This document shows positions 36,306-45,122 of a stretch of DNA of 64,000 nt, piece by piece (the stretch's first letter is position 1; each line of letters begins with the position of its first letter). The DNA is taken from the NCBI RefSeq assembly GCF_021441885.1, contig NZ_CP090438.1, positions 930,001 through 994,000 on the forward strand, written 5' to 3'. The notes below the pieces were generated by a model. The model made no database searches, was not told the origin of the DNA, and was given only the letters and a program-made list of their open reading frames with translations. The position numbers were made by a program, and so were the translations under genes. Source of the DNA: Vibrio maritimus (GTDB taxonomy: Bacteria; Pseudomonadota; Gammaproteobacteria; Enterobacterales; Vibrionaceae).

Positions 36306-37238
36306 TTGGATAAGATTTTTGTGGAAGAAGCCGTTTCTGAGCTTCACACACTTCAAGACTTGATTCGTTGGACCGTTAGTCGATTCAATGCAGCAGGTCT
36401 TTTTTACGGCCACGGCACTGATAATGCTTGGGATGAAGCGGTTCAGCTCATCCTGCCAACGCTGTACTTACCGATTGACGTGCCACCACATGTTTTAAAC
36501 TCGCGCTTGACCAGCAGCGAGCGTTTGCGTGTTGTTGAGCGTGTAATTAAACGTATCAACGACCGCACCCCAACAGCTTACTTAACTAACAAAGCATGGT
36601 TCTGCGGTCTTGAGTTCTTTGTTGATGAGCGCGTGTTGGTGCCACGCTCACCAATCGGAGAGCTTATTGAAGCTCAGTTCCAACCTTGGTTGGCAGAAGA
36701 GCCAGTGCGCATCATGGACCTATGTACGGGCAGTGGCTGTATTGCGATTGCTTGCGCGCATGCCTTCCCAGACGCTGAAGTTGATGCGATTGACATTTCA
36801 ACAGATGCCCTAGAAGTTGCTGAGCAGAACGTTCAAGACCACGGTCTAGAGCAGCAAGTGTTCCCTATTCGCTCTGATCTCTTCCGCGATCTGCCGAAAG
36901 AGAAATACAACCTGATTGTTTCTAATCCACCTTACGTGGACGAAGAAGACATGAACTCACTCCCAGAAGAGTTCACGCACGAGCCAGAATTGGGTCTTGC
37001 AGCAGGTACTGATGGTCTTAAGCTGGTACGTCGTATCCTCTCTAACGCTCCTGACTATCTAACAGATGACGGTATTCTTATCTGTGAAGTGGGTAACTCG
37101 ATGGTGCATATGATGGAACAGTATCCGCATATCCCATTCACTTGGATTGAGTTCGCAAACGGCGGTCACGGTGTGTTTATGTTGACCCGTGAACAGCTTG
37201 TTGAGCATGCAGAAGAGTTTTCGATTTACAAAGACTAA
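36306..37238 (+). CDS. prmB: 50S ribosomal protein uL3 glutamine methyltransferase PrmB
   Basis: 310 residues. It methylates a glutamine of ribosomal protein uL3 using SAM. An N-terminal helical domain (DKIFVEEAVSELHTLQDLIRW) precedes the Rossmann methyltransferase domain with the SAM motif MDLCTGSGCIAIA and the catalytic NPPY in LIVSNPPYVDEED. The start is a TTG at 36306, with GGAGG 5 bases upstream, giving MDKIFVEEA as in the family; a TTG at 36294 lacks a Shine-Dalgarno sequence. The leader is the same 14 bases as the one before cheY. aroC follows, as in enterobacteria. Confidence 0.96.
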   Translation: MDKIFVEEAVSELHTLQDLIRWTVSRFNAAGLFYGHGTDNAWDEAVQLILPTLYLPIDVPPHVLNSRLTSSERLRVVERVIKRINDRTPTAYLTNKAWFCGLEFFVDERVLVPRSPIGELIEAQFQPWLAEEPVRIMDLCTGSGCIAIACAHAFPDAEVDAIDISTDALEVAEQNVQDHGLEQQVFPIRSDLFRDLPKEKYNLIVSNPPYVDEEDMNSLPEEFTHEPELGLAAGTDGLKLVRRILSNAPDYLTDDGILICEVGNSMVHMMEQYPHIPFTWIEFANGGHGVFMLTREQLVEHAEEFSIYKD

Positions 37239-37266
37239 TTCTGAGATGACTCTGAGATTGAAAAAT

Positions 37267-37294
37267 GCTGCAATGAGAATTGCAGCGTTTTTTT
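37267..37294 (+). terminator. Intrinsic terminator after prmB
   Basis: GCTGCAAT-GAGA-ATTGCAGC (8-base stem) plus G and seven T, 29 bases after the prmB stop. It implies that aroC has its own promoter within 37295-37440. Confidence 0.88.
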
Positions 37295-37454
37295 GTTTGG
37301 GGGTTTACATCGCCTGCCTTTGTCGTCACTATGAATCCACGAAGAATAGACAAGCAAAGGACAAGCGCTCACATCCAATCTTTGCTTCACTTAGCATAAT
37401 TTGTTGAGAGATTCGCAATAAACATCGCGCTTGTTCGGACAGACAGAGGAAGTA

Positions 37455-38540
37455 ATGGCAGGAAATAGCATCGGACAACATTTTCGTGTAACCACATTTG
37501 GTGAGAGTCACGGCATCGCACTAGGTTGTGTGGTGGACGGTTGCCCTCCTGGGTTGGAAATCACGGAAGCCGATATGCAAGTTGACTTAGATCGTCGTCG
37601 TCCAGGTACATCGAAATACACGACTCAGCGACGTGAACCAGATGAAGTGAAGATTCTTTCTGGTGTGTTTGAAGGACAAACGACAGGTACATCCATTGGC
37701 CTGTTGATTGAGAACACAGACCAACGTTCAAAAGACTACTCAGAGATCAAAGATAAGTTCCGCCCAGGTCATGCGGATTACACCTACCATCAGAAGTATG
37801 GTGTTCGTGACTATCGTGGGGGCGGCCGTTCATCGGCACGCGAAACGGCGATGCGTGTTGCTGCAGGTGCGATTGCTAAGAAGTACCTTAAGCAAGAGTT
37901 CGGTGTTGAAATCCGCGCTTACCTATCACAAATGGGTGATGTATCTATCGACAAGGTAGATTGGGATGAAATCGAAAATAACGCATTTTTCTGTCCAGAT
38001 GTCGACAAAGTAGAAGCGTTTGACCAGCTTATTCGTGATCTTAAGAAGCAAGGCGATTCAATCGGCGCTAAGCTGCAAGTTGTTGCTACCAACGTACCTG
38101 TTGGTCTTGGCGAGCCAATCTTCGACCGCCTAGATGCAGACATTGCTCACGCATTAATGAGTATCAACGCGGTAAAAGGCGTTGAGATTGGTGATGGCTT
38201 TGATGTTGTTAATCAAAAGGGCAGCGAACACCGTGATCCACTGACGCCTGAAGGTTTCACGAGCAATCACGCTGGTGGTATTTTAGGTGGTATCTCAACT
38301 GGTCAAGATATTGTTGCCAATATCGCACTAAAACCGACATCGAGCATCACGGTACCAGGTGAGACTATCACTAAAACTGGCGAGCCAACGCAACTGATCA
38401 CTAAAGGTCGCCACGACCCATGTGTTGGCATTCGCGCAGTGCCAATTGCAGAGGCTATGCTGGCGATTGTATTGCTGGATCATCTATTGCGTCATCGTGG
38501 TCAGAACCACGGCGTACAAACAGAAACGCCAGTGATCTAA
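37455..38540 (+). CDS. aroC: Chorismate synthase AroC
   Basis: 361 residues, the same length as the E. coli enzyme. It converts EPSP to chorismate, the last step of the shikimate pathway, and needs reduced FMN. Signatures GESHGIALGCVVDGCPPG, GRSSARETAMRVAAGAIAKKYL and the C-terminal RHDPCVGIRAVPIAEAM are intact. I chose the ATG at 37455 (MAGNSIGQHFRVTTFGESHG), preceded by AGAGGAAG; a longer frame adds eight residues unlike the family. Confidence 0.97.
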   Translation: MAGNSIGQHFRVTTFGESHGIALGCVVDGCPPGLEITEADMQVDLDRRRPGTSKYTTQRREPDEVKILSGVFEGQTTGTSIGLLIENTDQRSKDYSEIKDKFRPGHADYTYHQKYGVRDYRGGGRSSARETAMRVAAGAIAKKYLKQEFGVEIRAYLSQMGDVSIDKVDWDEIENNAFFCPDVDKVEAFDQLIRDLKKQGDSIGAKLQVVATNVPVGLGEPIFDRLDADIAHALMSINAVKGVEIGDGFDVVNQKGSEHRDPLTPEGFTSNHAGGILGGISTGQDIVANIALKPTSSITVPGETITKTGEPTQLITKGRHDPCVGIRAVPIAEAMLAIVLLDHLLRHRGQNHGVQTETPVI

Positions 38541-38566
38541 CACTCGAAAAACCGAAGAATACTTAA

Positions 38567-38597
38567 AGCCCTGCTCATTAACAGCAGGGCTTTTTTT
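38567..38597 (+). terminator. Intrinsic terminator after aroC
   Basis: AGCCCTGCT-CATTAAC-AGCAGGGCT followed by six T, 27 bases after the aroC stop. Confidence 0.92.
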
Positions 38598-38754
38598 GTC
38601 CCAAATCACGTCTTGAGCAATAAATACCCCAAAATCCAGACGTTATGAAATTAGTCACAATATTTGTATGGGTATAGGTTCAAACTAAACACTCAACCAT
38701 TGCTGGGGAGTGCATTTATTTGGACAGAAGGATCCGAAAAATGACTTGGAAGAC

Positions 38755-38778
38755 GAGTAGGCGGGTAACCGCCGACTC
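38755..38778 (+). other. Leader hairpin before the EF-G paralogue
   Basis: GAGT-A-GGCGG-GTAA-CCGCC-G-ACTC forms a stem of five GC-rich pairs extended by four more after one mismatch, ending about 40 bases before the ATG at 38820. No T-run follows, so it is a leader structure rather than a terminator. The remainder of the 38598-38819 gap shows nothing recognisable. Confidence 0.35.
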
Positions 38779-38819
38779 AATGTAACTGTGCTTGTTTCCA
38801 ATCATTTAAGGAGCTCTTT

Positions 38820-40835
38820 ATGTCTCAACATGAAATTAGAAATATTGCCTTTGTCGGTCAAACAGGAACTGGCAAAACCAGCTTGATTGAACGTCTGCTT
38901 TACGAGTCCCACGCGATTAATAACTTAGGTCACGTCGAAGATGGCGATACCATTACCGACTTTGATGACCAGTCTATTCACTATCAGCATAGCGTTGAAG
39001 CGACCCCCGTTACCCTTTCTTGGCATAAGCACCAGATGAACATCATCGATACTCCGGGGCAAGCTGAGCTGCTTGGTCGAACCTTGAGTATATTCCCTGC
39101 GGTTGAGGCGACAGCATTGGTGCTCGATGCAGGGCTTGCAATCAACCAAGTGTCGGAACGCTTGTTCCAGTTCGCCCAGCAACAGAAAAAATGCCAGATG
39201 GTGATCGTCAACAAGATCGATCAAAATCCAGACAAAATCTTAGCGCTTCTAGAAGAGATAGAACAAAGGTTCGGCGCCCAATGTCTTCCTATCAATCTAC
39301 CGTCGGACAAGCCAGCAGACGTTGTCGACTGTTATTTCGAGCCTAATCCAGAGCAAAGTACCCTGTTCAGTGGTGTCGATGAGGCTCATGAGTTACTTGT
39401 CGACCAAGTTGTAGAAATGGATGAATCTTTGATGGAGCTGTACTTAGAGCAAGGCTCTGAACTGACTCCAGAGCAGCTGCACGATCCATTTGAAAAAGCA
39501 TTGCGCACAGGTCATGTGGTACCGGTGTGTTTTGTCTCTTCAGACACGGGGGCGGGCTGCGAGCTTTTACTTCGTACGTTAGCCGAGATCATGCCAATGC
39601 CCGATGAGGGTAACCCTCCGATGCTTGAGAAAAACGGTGAGCTGGTTTCTATCGACTGTGATAAACGTGACCATACCGTTGCGCACGTTTACAAGGTCAA
39701 TGTCGACCCATATATGGGCAAACTGGCTTATGTCCGCGTGTTCCAAGGCGAGATAACCGCAGGCAGTCAGCTGTTCATTGGGGACAGCAGCAAAGCCTTT
39801 AAGGTTGGGCATCTATACAATCTGCAAGGTAAGAAGCGTCAAGAGATCAACAGTGCCAAAGCGGGTGATCTGTGTGTGTTGGTTAAGGTGGATGACTTGG
39901 CGTTTGATTCGGTCATTCATGACTCTCATGATGAAGATGGTGTTGAGTTTAGAACGCTTAATTTTCCAGAATCTATGTACAGCCTTACACTCAAACCCAA
40001 AAAACGGGGTGATGAGCAAAAACTGTCAGATGTATTGACTAAGATTGCCGCAGAAGACCCATCGCTAAAAATCGAACACCGTACGCGCACTAACGAGACG
40101 GTGCTAAGCGGACAAGGTGAATTCCATCTTAAGATAGCCTTAGAGAAGATGCAGCAAGTGTTCAAGCTTGATGTCGAAACCAGTCAGCCTAGTGTCGAGT
40201 ACTTTGAAACCATTACTAAGCCAGCGGAAGCTCAATACCGCCACAAAAAACAGAGTGGTGGCGCAGGGCAGTTTGGTGAAGTTCAACTTAAAGTGCGCCC
40301 ATTAGAAAGAGGAGCAGGATTTAAGTTCGTGAATAAAGTTGTTGGCGGTGCGATTCCAACCGCATTAATTCCTGCGGTCGAGAAAGGGATCGTTCAGGCG
40401 TTAGAAGAGGGGGCGATATCGGGTAACCCAATCAAAGATATTGAAGTCACGGTATTTGATGGCAAGTATCATTCGGTCGATTCTAAGGAAATCGCGTTTG
40501 TCATCGCGGGCAAAAAAGCCTTCTTGCAGGCAGTAGAGGCGGCGGGACCTATCGTGCTTGAGCCTATTGTTGACCTGTCACTTGAGATCCCAACTCAGTG
40601 TGTTGGTGATGTTTCAGGAGACTTATCTGCCAACCGTGGTTTGATTGTAGGAAGTGAACAGGGAACCTATGGAAGCACCATACTGGTGGCTAAGTCACCC
40701 ATCAATGAGCTGCAAGATTATTCTCGCAGACTCAAAGCGCTAACCGGTGGAGAAGGGCGTTTCAGTATGACATTGAGTCATTATGAGCCTGCACCACCAA
40801 CTATTCAGAGCCGTGTTTGTGAGGCACAAGACTGA
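38820..40835 (+). CDS. Elongation factor G-like translational GTPase
   Basis: 671 residues with EF-G domain order. The G domain has GQTGTGKTSL (13-22), DTPGQAE and VNKID; then come a beta-barrel domain, a domain III-like segment, the domain IV segment QPSVEYFETITKPAEAQYRHKKQSGGAGQFGEV, and domain V. The switch I segment where EF-G has RGITI reads SIHYQHSVEATPVTLSW, as in the EF-G-like subfamily rather than the essential FusA. Its role in translation is not established. It stands alone between terminators. TAAGGAG lies 8 bases before the ATG. Confidence 0.88.
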   Translation: MSQHEIRNIAFVGQTGTGKTSLIERLLYESHAINNLGHVEDGDTITDFDDQSIHYQHSVEATPVTLSWHKHQMNIIDTPGQAELLGRTLSIFPAVEATALVLDAGLAINQVSERLFQFAQQQKKCQMVIVNKIDQNPDKILALLEEIEQRFGAQCLPINLPSDKPADVVDCYFEPNPEQSTLFSGVDEAHELLVDQVVEMDESLMELYLEQGSELTPEQLHDPFEKALRTGHVVPVCFVSSDTGAGCELLLRTLAEIMPMPDEGNPPMLEKNGELVSIDCDKRDHTVAHVYKVNVDPYMGKLAYVRVFQGEITAGSQLFIGDSSKAFKVGHLYNLQGKKRQEINSAKAGDLCVLVKVDDLAFDSVIHDSHDEDGVEFRTLNFPESMYSLTLKPKKRGDEQKLSDVLTKIAAEDPSLKIEHRTRTNETVLSGQGEFHLKIALEKMQQVFKLDVETSQPSVEYFETITKPAEAQYRHKKQSGGAGQFGEVQLKVRPLERGAGFKFVNKVVGGAIPTALIPAVEKGIVQALEEGAISGNPIKDIEVTVFDGKYHSVDSKEIAFVIAGKKAFLQAVEAAGPIVLEPIVDLSLEIPTQCVGDVSGDLSANRGLIVGSEQGTYGSTILVAKSPINELQDYSRRLKALTGGEGRFSMTLSHYEPAPPTIQSRVCEAQD

Positions 40836-40840
40836 TAAAA

Positions 40841-40877
40841 TTAGCCCCAACTCATGATAAGTTGGGGCTAATTCTTT
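40841..40877. terminator. Bidirectional terminator between the EF-G paralogue and the lipoprotein gene
   Basis: TTAGCCCCAACT-N7-AGTTGGGGCTAA is a perfect 12-base stem flanked by A-rich and T-rich sequence. It serves converging genes on both strands. Confidence 0.85.
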
Positions 40878-40909
40878 TACGCCTCTATTTTTTACTAGCC
40901 ATGGACGTG

Positions 40910-41404
40910 TTAGGACTTGTTATCTTCTTCAGACTGAGTTGTTGAGGTCGATGTCGTCGTTGAGTTCGCCTCTTGCTTTTCCAAATCCGCTTCTTGTTTT
41001 TCCATCTCAGCGATCTGTTTCTCTAGCTCTTTAACTCGAATCTCTGCTTCTAGCTCAGCGACACGTTTTTCTGAATCTGAACGAGTGTCTTTTTGTAGGC
41101 TCTCGGCTAAGATCTCGGTTCGTTCTGTTTCACGTGCCTCGGCCGTGTCTTTCATTGAGCCTGATACACCACCCGCAACGGCACCTGCGGTACCCGCTTT
41201 AACCGCAACCTCTGGGCTGCCGGTTAGGACACCTGCGGTCACACCAATGAGAGCGCCACCAATGGCACCACGGTTACGAGCTTCGTTACGGTTTGCTGTT
41301 TCATCATCCGTGGCTTTATTCGATGCACATCCTGTTGCGAACAGTGCCATAACTAGGGCAAACGCTTTAAGTGTTTTCGATGTAAACAGTTTTGATGAAA
41401 GCAT
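40910..41404 (-). CDS. Glycine-zipper lipoprotein with coiled-coil tail
   Basis: 164 residues. The signal peptide ends in the lipobox LFATGC, so the mature protein is lipid-anchored. Residues about 45-85 form a glycine-zipper (GAIGGALIGVTAGVLTGSPEVAVKAGTAGAVAGGVSGSM). The rest is a highly charged predicted coiled coil (KRVAELEAEIRVKELEKQIAEMEKQEADLEKQ) ending in a Thr/Ser tail. The layout resembles small envelope proteins that insert a Gly-zipper in a membrane, but I do not recognise a named family. The start at ATG 41404 is preferred over 41437 because AGGTAAAG precedes it and the signal peptide is then of normal length. Confidence 0.8.
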   Translation of the reverse strand: MLSSKLFTSKTLKAFALVMALFATGCASNKATDDETANRNEARNRGAIGGALIGVTAGVLTGSPEVAVKAGTAGAVAGGVSGSMKDTAEARETERTEILAESLQKDTRSDSEKRVAELEAEIRVKELEKQIAEMEKQEADLEKQEANSTTTSTSTTQSEEDNKS

Positions 41405-41557
41405 GTTCTTTACCTGTATGTTAGTGCGCTTAGTCATTTGAGCGCTTTGTTGTGATTGCCTTGGATGACAAACACTATAACCACAGGAGAAATATTGAAC
41501 GATAGGGGGGACAAGAAAGCTGATATTTAAGTTATAAATATCAGCTTGAGAATAGAA

Positions 41558-42181
41558 TTAGTGTAACGCTTCTTCACTGTCCAGCTGGAAAGAAGGCAAA
41601 CGCCACTTAAAGCGCACGGCAGCCATACGTAAACTGTATCCGACAACCAGGGTGATGATGGTCGTGGACAACGTTGACAAGCCGTATTCCAGAAGCCCTA
41701 AATACAAGCAGGCAGCGACAACGGAGATCGAAGCGTATAGCTCTTGATGCAGAACTAAAGGTGTTTGACGACAAATCAAATCACGCAGCAAGCCACCAAA
41801 CACGCCCGTGACTAGGCCTGAAACGACACAAATAAAAGGGTGTAGCCCCATGCTCAGACCAACATTGGTACCGATAATGGTGAACACAATCAAACCCAAG
41901 GCATCCAGTCTTACGAACACACCTTTAAATTTTATAATCCATTTGGCAAGTCCAGTGGTGAGTACACCTGCAAGACAAGTGATGGCGAGAAACTCGGGGT
42001 GCTTTACCCAACCAAGGGGATAGTGACCCAACAAAATATCACGAACGGTACCGCCACCAATCGCCGTTGCACTTGCAACAAGCATAACCCCAAACCAATC
42101 CATATTGCGGCGACCAGCACTTAGGGCACCTGTCATCGCTTCTGCTGTGATGCCAATGATATATAAGACGGTAAGCAACAT
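41558..42181 (-). CDS. TRIC-family (UPF0126, YadS/YicG-like) membrane protein
   Basis: 207 residues with about seven membrane helices and two internal repeats, each with a Gly-rich motif: AIGGGTVRDILLG near 40-52 and GVFGGLLRDLICRQ near 127-140. This repeat architecture belongs to the trimeric intracellular cation channel family; bacterial members conduct monovalent cations in vitro, and their physiological role is unclear. Both GG-RD motifs are intact. It is transcribed alone. 234 bases with no recognised element separate it from the divergent epmC. Confidence 0.88.
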   Translation of the reverse strand: MLLTVLYIIGITAEAMTGALSAGRRNMDWFGVMLVASATAIGGGTVRDILLGHYPLGWVKHPEFLAITCLAGVLTTGLAKWIIKFKGVFVRLDALGLIVFTIIGTNVGLSMGLHPFICVVSGLVTGVFGGLLRDLICRQTPLVLHQELYASISVVAACLYLGLLEYGLSTLSTTIITLVVGYSLRMAAVRFKWRLPSFQLDSEEALH

Positions 42182-42415
42182 AACACAATACTCGAAAATT
42201 TAAGATGCGACAGTGTAGTGATTAGGTCGAATTTTGACGAATGAAATGTTTTGTAGCGCAAACGTTTTTAGGATTAGATTAACTAATGTTTTTAGTGAGA
42301 TCATAACAGTGGGATTTCCTTGAACTTGGCTTTTTTAACACTCCAGTAGTTTGCGCTTTACCTTAAGGTCGAATCCATACACAATATCGGCAATCGTTAT
42401 TGACTCAACACTGAT

Positions 42416-42946
42416 ATGCACCACCAGTACCAAGACCTGATTTCCATTTTTAATCACACCTTTTTTGATGACTACCGAACCAAGTTAGAGCTCGGTGGTG
42501 ATGAGCCTATTTACCTGCCAGCTGATGATAAAGTGGACTTTCATCGCATTATTTTTGCTAGAGGCTTCTATGCGTCGGCGCTGCATGAAATAGCTCATTG
42601 GTGTGTCGCGGGACCGGAGAGAAGACTTCTAGAAGACTTTGGCTATTGGTATCATCCTGATGGTCGTACCCAAGAGGTCCAAAGCGAGTTTGAGAAGGTT
42701 GAAATTCGTCCTCAAGCTTATGAGTGGATACTCTCAGCGAGTGCTGGCTTTCCGTTTACGGTGAGCTGCGATAACTTAAGTGGTGATTTTGAACCCGACC
42801 GCGTTGGCTTCATGCAAAAAGTGCACGCTGAAGTACTGAGCATTTTAGAAGCAGGTATTCCGCTTCGCGTGAAAATGCTATCTGAGGCGTTACGAGCCTT
42901 TTACAAGACACCAGAGCTTTCTCACAATACATTCGTGGTTCGCTAA
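42416..42946 (+). CDS. epmC: Elongation factor P hydroxylase EpmC
   Basis: A 176-residue protein of the YfcM/EpmC family, which hydroxylates the beta-lysylated lysine of EF-P. The metal-binding signature HEIAHWCVAGPERR places His57, Glu58 and His61 as ligands, and YWYHPDGRTQEVQSEFEKVEIRPQAYEW is conserved. epmA/epmB and efp are not in the window. yfcL follows 41 bases later, the same pairing as in E. coli. Confidence 0.94.
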   Translation: MHHQYQDLISIFNHTFFDDYRTKLELGGDEPIYLPADDKVDFHRIIFARGFYASALHEIAHWCVAGPERRLLEDFGYWYHPDGRTQEVQSEFEKVEIRPQAYEWILSASAGFPFTVSCDNLSGDFEPDRVGFMQKVHAEVLSILEAGIPLRVKMLSEALRAFYKTPELSHNTFVVR

Positions 42947-42987
42947 CGGCGGACGACTTAAATCAAAAAACAAATCTGAGCCACAAT

Positions 42988-43251
42988 ATGATTATTGAAT
43001 ACGAAGAAAAACTACTTGAAACCATCGATTCTCGCATCCAAGACGCATCCGATGATGAACTGTTTGCTGGTGGCTATTTACGCGGGCACATTTCACTGTC
43101 AGCCGCGTCTTGTGAAGAAGAAGGTGTATCAGATCTCGGTGAATTTAAAACACGTATCCAAGCAAGTCTTGATGACGCTAAATCTGAACTGACACCAGCT
43201 GACCGAATCATTGTTAATGATCTTTGGACAGAATTGCAGTCAGCTATCTAG
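42988..43251 (+). CDS. yfcL: YfcL family protein
   Basis: 87 residues, acidic, predicted all-helical. It begins MIIEYEEKLLETIDSRIQDASDDELFAGGYLRGHISLSAASCEEEG, the characteristic YfcL text, and ends with a helix ADRIIVNDLWTELQSAI. Function is unknown in all species I know. It is probably co-transcribed with epmC, and this link is kept in enterobacteria. No catalytic motif is visible. Confidence 0.88.
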   Translation: MIIEYEEKLLETIDSRIQDASDDELFAGGYLRGHISLSAASCEEEGVSDLGEFKTRIQASLDDAKSELTPADRIIVNDLWTELQSAI

Positions 43252-43397
43252 TCGTTTTATATCGCTTTAACCAGTGCTTGTTCGAAAAATTTGATGAACT
43301 AGATTAGATCGCCGCTCTTGTTGTAATGTGGAGATAGATTAACCTTTAAGCATCAAAACGAAACGCATAACGCGTTGTGATGAAAAAGGAATCTGTT

Positions 43398-43919
43398 ATG
43401 AAAGTTATCGCATTTGGCGCAAGCACCAGCAGCACTTCTATCAACAAAGCTCTAGCAACGTATGCTGCCGGATTAATTGAAGGCGCTGACGTCGAGGTTC
43501 TCGACCTTGCTCAGTTTGACGTGCCACTGTTTTCGGAAGCCAAAGAGAAAGAGATTGGTCAGGCTGAGGGTGCGAAAGCATTTCTAGAAGCGATTCAACA
43601 AGCAGATGCCTTGGTCATTTCTTTCGCTGAGCATAACGGTCACCATCCAGCGGCCTACAAGAACTTGTTCGATTGGGCGACCCGAATTGACCGCGAGGTG
43701 TTCAAAGGAATTCCTGCGCTGTATCTGGCGACATCACCAGGACCAGGCGGCGCCTCGAACGTCCTAGCGGCAGCGACGAACTCTGCCCCTTATTTTGGTG
43801 GCAATGTTAAAGCGAGTGTTTCGGTGCCAAGCTTTTATGATGTGTTCGACCTAGAAGCGGGCAAATTGACCGACAGCGCACTGATAGACAAGATAGAGTC
43901 AGCGATAAAACAGCTGTAA
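43398..43919 (+). CDS. NADPH-dependent FMN reductase family protein
   Basis: A 173-residue flavodoxin-fold protein. The phosphate-binding loop GASTSSTSINKALATYA (about 6-22) binds FMN, and ISFAEHNGHHPAAYKNLFDW and ATSPGPGGASNVL are the other flavin contacts. Members reduce FMN, quinones or azo compounds with NAD(P)H; the substrate is not predictable. The ATG at 43398 is chosen because AAGGA lies 7 bases upstream and it gives the usual MKVIAFGAS start. Its terminator follows, and it is not in an operon with yfcL (146-base gap). Confidence 0.85.
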   Translation: MKVIAFGASTSSTSINKALATYAAGLIEGADVEVLDLAQFDVPLFSEAKEKEIGQAEGAKAFLEAIQQADALVISFAEHNGHHPAAYKNLFDWATRIDREVFKGIPALYLATSPGPGGASNVLAAATNSAPYFGGNVKASVSVPSFYDVFDLEAGKLTDSALIDKIESAIKQL

Positions 43920-43932
43920 TACTAATAGAAAC

Positions 43933-43960
43933 AAAGGCGCCTCAATGGGCGCCTTTGTTT
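43933..43960 (+). terminator. Intrinsic terminator after the FMN reductase gene
   Basis: AAAGGCGCC and GGCGCCTTT form a 9-base stem around a 6-base loop, followed by TGTTT, 14 bases after the stop. Confidence 0.8.
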
Positions 43961-44089
43961 TAGGTTAAGCTCTTCAATTGACTCCGCATCAAAACTCTGT
44001 GGGAAGATCCGCGCTCGATATTGGCATTCTTAGATTCAGAGAGTACTCTAGCCTGAGCAAAAAATAGAATGATAAACAAAGGAATATCT

Positions 44090-45070
44090 ATGCTCCAGCT
44101 AGCAATTATCGGCACAAACTGGATAAGTGAAAAGTTTGCTCAGGCTGCCTTACAATCGGAAAAATACGTTATCCGCGGTGTCTATTCACGTTCCTTAGCT
44201 AAAGCGCAAGAGTTTGGTGCCCCTTTTGGCGCAAGCGTGTTCTTCGATTCAGTACAAGCGCTAGGACAAAGTGAAGAGATTGACGCAATCTACATTGCAT
44301 CGCCAAACAGCCTTCATTGCGCCCAAGCCATTGAGTTAATGTCAGCCGGTAAACACATCATTTGTGAAAAGCCGATGGCATCAAACCTCGCCGAGGTTGA
44401 GCGAATGTTTGAGGTAGCCAAAGCAAACAATGTGGTGCTGATGGAGGCGTTTAAAACTGCTTATCTGCCTAACTTTATTGAAGCCAAGAAATCGTTATTG
44501 AGTTTGGGTAAGCTGCACAAAGCGCACTTAACCTACTGCCAATACTCCTCTCGCTATCAAAAGTACTTAGATGGTGAGAATCCAAACACCTTTAATCCGG
44601 CGTTCTCTAACGGATCAATCATGGATATAGGTTTCTACTCTGTGGCTGCAGCGGTGGAATTGTTTGGAGCGCCAAGCCAGGTGCAAGCCAGTGCGCATTT
44701 GTTAGAATCCGGTGTCGATGCTCATGGTAGCGTTCTGCTACGTTACCCTGTCTTTGACGTGACATTAAGCCACTCTAAAGTAAGCAATAGTTACTCAACG
44801 AGTGAAGTGCAAGGTGAAGAGGGGAGTCTGATACTGCCAGATTTCTCAGAATGTAATGGCTTTGAACTGCAAGTGCGAAATGGTGAGCGTCAATCAGTCA
44901 GTGTTGAGCAAGTTGACAACAGTATGATGTATGAGGCTTTAGCTTTTGCTGAAGCGGTTGAACAGGGTGAAATGGATGCTGATGCAACACAGCGCTCACT
45001 CACCATAGCCAAAATTATTACTGAAGTTCGCCGTCAGACTGGCGTTGTATTTCCTGCCGACAGCGAATAA
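44090..45070 (+). CDS. Gfo/Idh/MocA family oxidoreductase
   Basis: 326 residues. The N-terminal NAD(P)-binding Rossmann domain begins MLQLAIIGTNWISEKFAQAAL; the signature EKPMASNLAEVERMFEVAK carries the conserved Lys of the E-K-P motif, and the C-terminal alpha/beta domain has FSNGSIMDIGFYSVAAAVELFG. It probably oxidises or reduces a sugar or cyclitol; the substrate is unknown. The ATG at 44090 with AAAGGA 6 bases upstream is preferred over an in-frame ATG at 44069. It is a single-gene unit with its own terminator. Confidence 0.88.
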   Translation: MLQLAIIGTNWISEKFAQAALQSEKYVIRGVYSRSLAKAQEFGAPFGASVFFDSVQALGQSEEIDAIYIASPNSLHCAQAIELMSAGKHIICEKPMASNLAEVERMFEVAKANNVVLMEAFKTAYLPNFIEAKKSLLSLGKLHKAHLTYCQYSSRYQKYLDGENPNTFNPAFSNGSIMDIGFYSVAAAVELFGAPSQVQASAHLLESGVDAHGSVLLRYPVFDVTLSHSKVSNSYSTSEVQGEEGSLILPDFSECNGFELQVRNGERQSVSVEQVDNSMMYEALAFAEAVEQGEMDADATQRSLTIAKIITEVRRQTGVVFPADSE

Positions 45071-45071
45071 A

Positions 45072-45108
45072 AAGTAAAGAGTCGGGCAGTGGGTCCGACT
45101 CTTTACTT
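45072..45108. terminator. Bidirectional terminator between the oxidoreductase and MFS genes
   Basis: A perfect 14-base inverted repeat (AAGTAAAGAGTCGG / CCGACTCTTTACTT) around a 9-base loop lies between converging genes, 1 base after one stop and 14 bases from the other. Confidence 0.82.
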
Positions 45109-45122
45109 GATTAACGTCTAAG

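Noticed and set aside
37189..37407. 72-residue frame overlapping the prmB end
   Set aside because: It crosses the prmB terminator and has no independent support.
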